A stretch of 64,000 bases of DNA from Monarcha castaneiventris obscurior (taxonomy: Eukaryota; Chordata; Aves; Passeriformes; Monarchidae), in assembly GCA_026261815.1 (NCBI GenBank), contig JAMPIT010000258.1:18184501-18248500 (forward strand), given 5' to 3'. Positions 55,642 through 64,000 of the stretch are shown one piece after another. Both the position numbers and the translations under genes were made by a program. Under the pieces are notes generated by a model. That model made no database searches, had not been told where the DNA came from, and saw only the letters and a list, made by a program, of their open reading frames with translations. The first letter of the stretch is position 1, and each line of letters begins with the position of its first letter.

Positions 55642-58078
55642 CTATGAAACATGTAAAAGGAAAAAAATTGCAAAATTAATTTCAAGTAATGTACTCTTTC
55701 CTATAGCACTTACTGCCCATGTTAAATGGATTTCTTCAGGCATTTTTTTTATTTTTATTTTTTCAAGAGAAAAAGCTATGATATGATATCCTAAAAAACA
55801 AGCATGTTGATCATTAGAGACAAAAACTGATGTGGTTTCCAAAAATTATTAAGGAATTAGAGTAAAAAACAAAGTAAAAAGATAGGAGCAGAATAAAGAG
55901 TTGTCCTGGAAAATGCTAAAAAATTAAATGTAATTACAGGACCTAAGAGCAGCACTGAGAGAGAGGTTTGGCAGTCAGTGTAACACAGGTGTTGCTCTGC
56001 TCTGAAGAGCTGCAACTCAGTAGTAAAGTTTGCCTTTTTGCTTTAATGGATTTAGTCTCCAAATTTTCTGCAGGTGCCTGTACTGTGCCATAGCTTTTGT
56101 CATTAAATAAATTTGTTTCTGAAGACAAGAGAGGAATTAAAAAAAAGTCTATACAAACATATTATTCATGCTAATTCTGTTCATTGCCCTCAATTAGTTA
56201 CAATTAAAAGGGGAAGGAGCCGAGCTGTCCGAGGGCAGCACACAGACACGCTCCCCTTCCTTTCTGCTGAACCGCTCCAGCCTGACATGAACATCCCTCC
56301 TGTTGCCTTCCGGCAGCTCTAACTAGGGTTTTGTTCTGCATTTGCATTTTGTTTTTGCTCATTGAACTGGAGTAACTTTGCCTGCTGTGTGGCCATGGTT
56401 CAGCAGCTCCCGAAGTGCGTGAGCAGGGCAGAAGCCATCCATCACTCCCAGGAAGCCTCCCGCTCCGGCCGCTCCCGGAGCCGGGCCGCGCCGCTGCTGC
56501 CGGCCGCCCTGACAGGCCGACCTTTCGGATGAATAGGTCGTCCTCCTGCTGAGACACTGGGGTACCTTCTGGGCCTTCTGCTCTCATGAAAGCCACATCT
56601 ATTACCTCCCAGGTAGGATCCCACGCATGCGATTAAACAGCCCTGCTCCTCAGCTGCGCATTCCAGGGCACCCCAAACTACTGCTGCTCTCCACGGGGCA
56701 GACACCAGCAACTACTTCCCAGAAGAATGTTGTACCACATAGGTTACACATCATTGACTGCATTTAAAGAACCACCTTTTTGCTAAAGGAGTAACATAAA
56801 TACAAGCACGGGTTGTATACCTGTCCTAAAGTTGGACAGCAGTAGCACTGGATTAAAAAAACAGGAGCAAATGGCACAATAAAGCCATCCATCTTAGTCA
56901 GTTTAAAAGTGGCACTGCTTCTGTCAAGCACAGATTCCAAAACATGATTTCATGGTCAGTTAGGTAAATACAGGTATAAATTGAGATAGTGCTGAAGATC
57001 ACCAAGCTAACTACTGAAAATGTTTCATTTCACTTCACTAAGTCCACTAAGTGACTTTTTTTTCTCATACGTTTAAAATGCTCAAAGAAAATTAAGAAGT
57101 GTCGTCCCACGTAACCACAGGAGGGCTTAGAACACTGAATGAAGAAAGAATGATGTCCAAACATTCTGCCATATGAAAACACAAATTCAAGGTATCCACA
57201 CCTTCATTCCATAAGTATATAAAAGCATATTTAAAATTCAAACATTTCAATCTGAGCTAATGCTAGCAATAATGACAAGCTAATTTTTTCTTTGCTTAGA
57301 TTTGTTAACACTATGCTTTTAATTTCCTTTAGATACTTTATGTGGAAAACACACTTTAATTTAAACATAACACCTTTGCTTTCCATTCAGATATAGACAC
57401 CTTTCTGAATTAAATTAGTGCAGTCCTGATAAGTATTTCTTATACTACTCCCTATGGACACAGGTACATGTTATTAAATAGTTTTTTCCTCAAATTAAAT
57501 AGAAATTTCAGGTGCATAGTCTGTTTGCATTTCTGTAAGATTGGATTTATATTATAGAAAGCGTGCTGACTGCTATTATATATGCTGACTTTCTCAGCTA
57601 TCATTTTTGAAAGTCTGTATTAAAACTAGAATAGCATTAAATGAGCCCTTTATACTTTAAATATTCAAGAGTTTTATATTCAAAATTTCTTCTAGTGCTG
57701 TCAAACTAGTGCGCCTGTAGGCAAGGTAAGATCAAGTTAGGCTCTCAAAGGCAGAATTAAATTTTATCAGGGCATCTGTCATAATATACAGTTTGCTTAA
57801 AATGCAAATAAAAAGTATATAGATTCAAAGACTAAAGGCTTTCCAGGTACTGCTTAAAAATCCAAGGGACCATTTTTATGGAACAGATTTCCTTTAAATT
57901 TACATTTCCATCATTTTAATGAAAACACAGAATAAACAAATTATAATGGACGTGTTTTAAATTCTCATTTTTCACTTTGAATCCATTTCTTTCAAGAAAT
58001 TCCTTACTGCAGCTCTTGTTTTTAAGGAGAATTTAAAAAAAAAAACCAAACGCAGAAACGCATTTAGAAAACCATTAC
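55642..58078 (-). other. DPYD: Intron 15 of DPYD (2.4 kb)
   Basis: This phase-0 intron runs from donor GAG|gtaatg to acceptor tttcatag|G. Its notable content is a sharp GC- and CpG-rich patch at about 56395-56540, described separately. The rest is AT-rich with no recognised repeat. Confidence 0.93.
56395..56540. promoter_or_regulatory. Intronic CpG-rich patch in intron 15
   Basis: Positions 56461-56520 are about 85% G+C. The 80 bp from 56461 contain 13 CpG dinucleotides, against very few in the kilobase on either side. GGCCGCTCCCGGAGCC and CCGCGCCGCTGCTGCCGGC are typical of GC-box and CpG-island sequence. The patch is too short for a classical CpG island. It lies 0.8 kb from exon 16 and 1.5 kb from exon 15. 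It could be an internal promoter, an enhancer or a GC-rich repeat remnant. Confidence 0.4.
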
Positions 58079-58147
58079 CTCAGCCATTTTTGAAAGTTCA
58101 GTCCAGTCTTCCCTGTTATAGCTGCACATGATGCTGGCAATCAGAAC
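58079..58147 (-). CDS. DPYD: DPYD exon 15 (human numbering), FMN/pyrimidine domain
   Basis: This 69-bp exon encodes 23 residues, beginning [15 protein letters not shown] and ending SKMAE. It corresponds to human residues about 636-658, in the TIM-barrel domain that binds FMN and the pyrimidine. The acceptor reads ctttccag|G and the donor GAG|gtaatg on the minus strand. Both junctions are phase 0, so the exon could be skipped without a frameshift. The IASIMCSYN segment is a recognisable DPYD core strand and the WTEL helix follows it. Compared with the human protein as I recall it, differences are conservative and cluster in the helix (REDW for KNDW, SKMAE for AKKSE). The next exon downstream in the gene is at 55558-55641. 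Exon 14, which should lie upstream, is not found before the window ends. Confidence 0.96.
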
Positions 58148-60794
58148 CTGGAAAGAGCATGTATGCATTAGATATCATTTTACACCATGTTAGCAGATTT
58201 TGTGACACTGTACTGTGACTCTAGACATGGACTGCACAGCCTGCATATGGGACCCACCAGCTCTCTGCCAGGAGCTAGAGTGAAACACAACTTCACTGGG
58301 GACAAGAAACTGGGACACTGGGAACAAACTCATCGATTGCATCCCTGGTCTGTAAAGAAAGTCTATCCACGTGCATTCTCTTTGTCGTGTGACACAGTGA
58401 GAACAAAGTCTGTGCTACACCCAGAGCCAACCAGGGAACTGTCAAGACATACCTGTTCCTGAGGTCAGAGGAATTAAGTCGTTATTTACCATAAATACAA
58501 ATGAAAGAAGCATTTTGACTATTCAGAGGTAGGTGAGACATCAGTGCATGAGTTTACACTCTAACATGGCAGCGTATGAACACAATATTCCAGCTGACTT
58601 CAGGAATCCAGCATACATCAAACCCTGACCTCTGGAGTCTCATACCATGCAACTTTAGGACAATGACAGCCAGCCAGAACTATTATGTGTCCCAGAGGCA
58701 ACTGAGGAGACTCACAGGATGTGGGGAAAATCTGGAGGACTGGGAGAGTGGCCCAGGGAACCTCCAGCTTTTGTTATACCATGATGCACATTTTATTTCC
58801 TATTCACTGACTGGCCTCAGTTCCCTAAGAGCTATTCTGTGTAATTGCCTTTCCTTCCCATTGCACTGAGCACCTTCAGGTCCAGGTTCTGCCTTTAGCT
58901 GCTGCCCCCTCTAACGTATTTTTTGAGGTTCCTGTTTTTAGGTAAAATAAGTTCTACTAGGATTCTTCGGGGTGGGGGGGGCACCTAGACACACAACTTT
59001 CGAGTTGCACACAGTGCTATCTACTGTTAAATGAATGTTAACTACTCCTCTAGCCAATGACCAGTTCAAGTGACAGTGCTAATTTCTGTTTAAGACTAAA
59101 ATAAAATCATGTCTTTTGGACCCAAAGATCAGACACTGAAATTCTGAAGTTGATACATTTGAGGTAAGATGAGCAGAGAATTCAGCCCAGGAACTCCTGC
59201 ATGAAGGACTTCTTGGAAGAATGATGTTTGGAAGAAAAAAACAACAGAGAACTATATTGGACCAGCTAAAAGGTTAAATGAGAAAAAAAATCATAAAACT
59301 TAATAGAAATCTACCCGCTCAGTCTGTGTTTAAAGGAAACAGTAGCAGAGGAGAACAGAGAAGCATCTGGCTACACTCTTATTTATTTGTCCCTCTTACA
59401 TGAAACTTTCACATGAAAGTTTGATTGACAGGAAACATGACATTTGGTTTTAATCTTTTTGATTTCCAAACAAGTTCTACTGTCATCATTAATATCTAGG
59501 GTGGGCTTAATCTGTCACCCCCTCATTTTAACACTTCTCTTGAACTTTCCCATAATGCTGATGGTTGATGACTCATTCAGTTCAAACAAATACTGAAAAG
59601 CACGGTGTAGAAAAACTGTCCAACACACACAACTGCTGAAACTGTAAACTCCCAAATTACCTCCATAAGACGGAGGAGATATTTAGTATCTTCAGAAAGG
59701 AGGGAAACACACTTTGAAAAGTAAGGCAGGTATGGAGAAAACTGGACATGCTGAGGTTACATCCTATCCATTTGAAAGAACAATAGTACTTATCATCATT
59801 ATTTCCATTGTTTTGCTCCAGTGAGTCTCTAAAATCAACCCACATCTCTGCAGACTGCCCACCCACCCACCCTTCCCTCTGGCTGGTGTTTGCAGGACAC
59901 GAGTCTGGTGAGAAGGGAAGTGTTTGATGAAGCTCCTGCCTTGCCTGCAGGTGCCCATTTGTGCTCACCTCTGGCAAAATGATAAGACCAAACCTTTCAT
60001 TAAGCACACACAATCATCACTGCCCATGCTTTTATTCCACTCTGGCAGGGAAAAAGAGTCTCTCTCCTACACCATAATTTTTTAAATTGGGAAAAACCTC
60101 ATATAGCTGTATAGGTAAAATGTTAATGAAACAAAATCTGCTTTGTGTCCTGTTTGAATATTCAAGACAAATTGAGTGCTCTGGAAATAAACAGAAATCT
60201 CTTTTAAAGAACTTTAATTTTTAAAAGAAAAAATTGTGAAAAATTTGTTGAAGAAATTATATACAAGAAAAATTTATCTAGAAACCATATCTTGTCAAAT
60301 TCATGCTTTTTATAAACTAACTAAAGCAAAAAAAACAACCCAGCAGCTCAGACACTGACAACATGATAAGGATTTTCACAGTTGCAGTCACAATCCAAAG
60401 CACATCAGAAATCTGCACAATTGAGCTTTAAAACAAACCAAATTTTTCAGTGGGAAAAGTTGTAAGACAACAAGGGTGGCTGACTATATTCATAAGTAGT
60501 TGAGTTAGGTTACATCAAGTGTTACTAATGAAATTTGGAAATTCTGCTGGGAGTGTACAAAAGAGGAGGAACATGATCTGTGATGTTTCAAAGAGCTGTT
60601 AATTAAGACAACATGTTTATTTAATATTGATTAGCTTTAGGATTCATATTTAAAATTAAGTCCATACTTTTTGACAGAAGCAGTCGTTTACAAGAACAAA
60701 AATAACTGAAAACAAAAATTATATTTCTGCCATGACTGTTCACAGGAAAGCCATGATCTCAGAGGGAATAACAAAAATTTTAAAGTAGGAGGGA

Positions 60795-60811
60795 TTTTTT
60801 TTTTTTTTTTT
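60795..60811. repeat. Poly(T) tract (17 T)
   Basis: An uninterrupted run of 17 T followed by CCCC in intron 14. It is a simple repeat with no recognisable neighbour. Confidence 0.95.
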
Positions 60812-61639
60812 CCCCTCAGTGTTCTCTTATAACCTGAAAATAAACTTATTTCCTAGGTGGAAAAACATCCCCCAGCACTCTGTGTTAACAAAACTGTCCT
60901 TCCCCAAAACAACTTCACAGTCTTTTCATTTGGAATCAGTGCCCATGACAACAAAATAATCACTGTCACATGTGAACATTTGGGGGAACTATCTGTGATG
61001 CCTGAGGTTTGGATCTACTCCTAAAATCACACATGGAAATTTACAAAGAAAATATAGAGTATTATCTCCTACTACCTAAAAGAGAATAGCAAGAACAAAG
61101 TAAGAATTACAAGTGATAAAATGCAGAGGTTTTATTGGAAAGTAATAAACGAGAATTGTATCACATTTCAGCTTCTTAGTCTCTTCTCACTCATTCTTCC
61201 AGTGCCTACAATGCCATGTACCACATTGCCATCCCTGCAATAGCCCCAAACAGTTGGTATCTCATGGAAGTCCAGCACATGGCCCAGCCCAGGAGCATCT
61301 GTGGAGAGCACATCCCTCCTTTTGATTCCTGAAATTTTCAGTGACAACCTGACATGAGCATAATTACAGTGGTTTGAGCCACAAGTGTGAGGCTGCACCA
61401 CGCTTCCCAGCTTACAAAAGTAGACTCCTGACAGATCTCACAATGAAGCTGCTGCTAAAGGGTAGTAAGTGGTAAATGAAGGTTGACTAAATTGCAGCTT
61501 TGTCATAGCTGGAGTGTGGGCTGCCTGCACACCGTGCATGATTGAAGCACAGTGGGACCCCTGGCCCATTCCTTATTCCAGAGACAAATCATAGCTGGTA
61601 TTTGCAGCTCCCTCTCCCCCTCCATCCGAGCTGCAATTT

Positions 61640-61775
61640 TGCCCGTGGTGGGAGATGCTGCAGCCCCGCCCTGCCCCGGGGAGCAGCAGCCCTCGGTCCC
61701 TCCCCGGTGATCACCGGCACAGACGTCACCAGACAAGGGCTCTTCGCCCCGACACCACACACGGCGAGGCACAAT
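61640..61775. promoter_or_regulatory. Intronic CpG-rich patch in intron 14 with CRE-like motif
   Basis: About 12 CpGs occur in roughly 140 bp of clearly elevated G+C. The patch contains the perfect 14-bp palindrome CCGGTGATCACCGG (61704-61717) and, 3 bp later, AGACGTCA (61721-61728), one base off the cAMP-response element TGACGTCA. This could be an internal regulatory element. No transcript evidence is visible in the sequence. Confidence 0.35.
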
Positions 61776-64000
61776 CTCTTCAAATGCCTGCAAAGGGACA
61801 AATGCGTGTTTGCAACACCACACACTGCTCTGCGTTCAGAATTTTCCTGATCATTCGTGGAACAAAAAGGTCCACAATAAAACTTGTTTTTTGTTGGAGG
61901 GAAGGGAGTAGGAAGAGGAAGGGTATGTAATGCACCAGTTAGGACACCATTATAAGATGAATATACTGTAGCTAAAGCAGTAAAAAGCTACATTTCACAC
62001 AATTCTGTGACTAATGCATTAGTAGTTGTTCTACTTAAAAGAACACTGACAAGGTACTTCTCATAATCCTTAAAATATTTTTCTCCCTGTTTATAATAAT
62101 CCCCTGGAAGCTTAAAGTAGAATCTATTTCCCTTGTGAATGTTTTTTTTTTCTCTTCCATTATCTCTGTGTGGATGTCTCATGAATGCAATAGCATTAAA
62201 AGAAATAAAAAGGATGAGGTTTGCCACTGCGTATGTTTTCAAGTGATCTTTCTTTCCTAGCACATGGAATTCACTGCAAGAGGTTGCAAAACAAAAGGAA
62301 GGAGAAAAAAAAAATAACTGGGCCTAGTTTGGGTCACATCTATTTAAAGCCAAAGAGCAGAAAACTCCATGTTGACAATTACCATTTGTCCTGCACTGCT
62401 CTGCAGGGAGTAAGGGAGTTTCAGTACACTCAAATGGTCTGAAAAAAAAGTCTCAGGGGCCTGGATTTAAATGTGAACACTGTGAATTCCTGCAAATTTA
62501 AGAAAAATTCTCAACATACAGAATGAAATCACAATCCTCTACCCTCATGCCTGTGATAACCATATTTATTTTGGCCATTTCACACAGGCCAGAGCCTGTA
62601 TCTGTTCCTAACTTACTCTTCCAGGCCTGTGCATAATCTCCCTGCACTTCAAGGGAATCCAGCCACCATATAGTTTCTGCTTTCTCTTCCCTGCCTCTCC
62701 CTTCCCATTGCTGCACCAGACTTGAGGGCAGTTCTGCATCATGCCCATAGATGCTCTGTTTAGACTCTGCTGCTGGCCACAACACACACCCCTCCTTGAT
62801 TTCTCAAACACTGACAAAAATTCACAGTATTTTATTTTTTATGTGCACAGTCCTTGCAAAAATAGAAAGAGATTCTTAGCATCATCTTAAAAAGACTGCT
62901 CCCCTGAAAGCTGTAAAATCAAGAGGAGCTTTCAAGAAGGCTGAAGGACTAGGTTTTTTAACAGCTACTTGTTTGAGAAGCAGAGATAAGGAACAGGATA
63001 ATTGGTGTGTAAAGAGAGGGTGCAGAGATTGAAGACTTTAATAAGAACCAGATTTCAATACCCAAAAAATTACTGTTGACCAAGCTAAACTTCAAAAGGT
63101 ATTCGTGTTTGGGTCAGATGGAAAGACCTCAATCTTCCTTTCAAGACATGTTTCTTCTCCTAAAACAACACAGTATAGCCTTACCACATGACCTGCTTAG
63201 TCTGAATAAACTAAAACATTTTAAATCAAAATTCCTCAGGAGGCATTTACTAAGAAGGAGCTTGGCAATGAAGATTATCTTTCTAGAACAATGGCAAAAA
63301 TAAGATGCTCAGTTCACCATTCACCAGTGGAAAAGGTACCTACATCCACACAAACATGCAAGGAGAGAACTTCTTGGCAGCTGAATCAGTGTTTCACGGC
63401 ATTAAAACCCCCCATCTGTCAGAATGAGGGGTACATACACCCAGCTGTGACCCACCCCATCTCTCACCCACACATCAGAACAGGCTGATGCACTTGGAAC
63501 CTTTCCTGCAGGTCCTGCACAAGTGCAGCTACAAAAGCACATGGTCCACCAGGTGCTTGGTGAGCAGTTAACCAAGAATGGTTTATAGGGCACTCCTTCG
63601 CTATTTCAATGACACAATAAATAACCTTGTAAACATCTACATGGAAGAAACACCTGCTGCAGATGGACTTCTCATAGTTCTTCACACACATAAGTCAAAC
63701 ATACAGGCCACAGGCCAGACTGCCCCACAACACCTCTTAAAGATGCAGTCTCAACAGCAAAGAGCAGTGAGGGAATAACAACAGCACCACGGGATTTTTG
63801 GGTTGGTACCGATGTTCTACCTTCTTGAGACTCACACCAAGAGCCTTCCTCTCTAACTCTGCCTCTTGCACAGCATCAGGTTCAGGACAAGCCACAGCTG
63901 TGCCACATCATGCCAGCAGAGAAGTTCTTGGAGGCTTTGTGCTATTCAGTGCCACCTGTGGCCGCCTTCTGCTTTTCAAAATGGCCACTGGCTGATGAAA

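Larger units (their letters stand above)
58148..64000 (-). other. DPYD: Intron 14 of DPYD (3' part; truncated by window edge)
   Basis: At least 5.85 kb of intron precede exon 15, ending in the acceptor ctttccag|G. Exon 14, which encodes the residues before VLIAS including substrate-binding Asn609, was looked for on the minus strand and not recognised, so it should lie beyond position 64000. The stretch holds a CpG-rich patch at about 61640-61775 and a 17-T tract at 60795-60811. A mildly GC-rich segment lies at about 62580-62800. None of the open frames here shows a known domain. Confidence 0.85.

Noticed and set aside
58148..64000. Search for DPYD exon 14
   Set aside because: No segment encoding the expected residues before VLIAS, with a matching donor and acceptor, was recognised on the minus strand. 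It presumably lies beyond 64000.

Overview
This window is vertebrate nuclear DNA, almost certainly from a bird. It is AT-rich, has no dense gene arrangement, and consists mostly of large introns with five short, well-preserved protein-coding exons. A CR1 LINE 3' end of the avian type, with its terminal tandem octamer tail (about 22246-22454), supports a bird. The wording of that tail resembles songbird CR1 copies, but calling it a passerine is inference.

All five exons are on the minus strand and belong to one gene, DPYD (dihydropyrimidine dehydrogenase). DPYD is the rate-limiting enzyme of uracil and thymine breakdown, and it also inactivates 5-fluorouracil. Reading 5'->3' on the minus strand, the exons correspond to human exons 15 (58079-58147), 16 (55558-55641), 17 (37943-38063), 18 (36958-37077) and 19 (12612-12754). 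Their lengths are 69, 84, 121, 120 and 143 bp, identical to the human exon lengths as I remember them. All ten splice sites are GT/AG and the reading frame stays open through all 179 codons (human residues about 636-814). Together they encode most of the FMN-binding, pyrimidine-reducing TIM-barrel domain. This includes the catalytic cysteine loop, the substrate-binding Asn and Asn-Thr residues, the FMN lysine and the glycine-rich FMN phosphate loop. Exon 14 (upstream, beyond 64000) and exon 20 (downstream, before position 1) were looked for and not found.

Layout: 1-12611 is the 5' part of intron 19. 12755-36957 is intron 18 (24.2 kb), holding a CR1 fragment, ancient MIR-like SINEs and a palindromic AT-rich cluster. 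37078-37942 is a short intron 17. 38064-55557 is intron 16 (17.5 kb), with a decayed CR1 ORF2 tail. 55642-58078 is intron 15, with a very GC- and CpG-rich patch. 58148-64000 is part of intron 14, with a second CpG-rich patch. The many short open frames in the introns show no recognisable domain or splice structure and look like chance frames.

I found no tRNA, rRNA, CRISPR array, intact mobile element or new multi-gene system. The points worth a second look are the two intronic CpG-rich patches, the multi-armed palindrome near 20.4 kb, the old SINE and LINE fossils, and a few candidate regulatory motifs.
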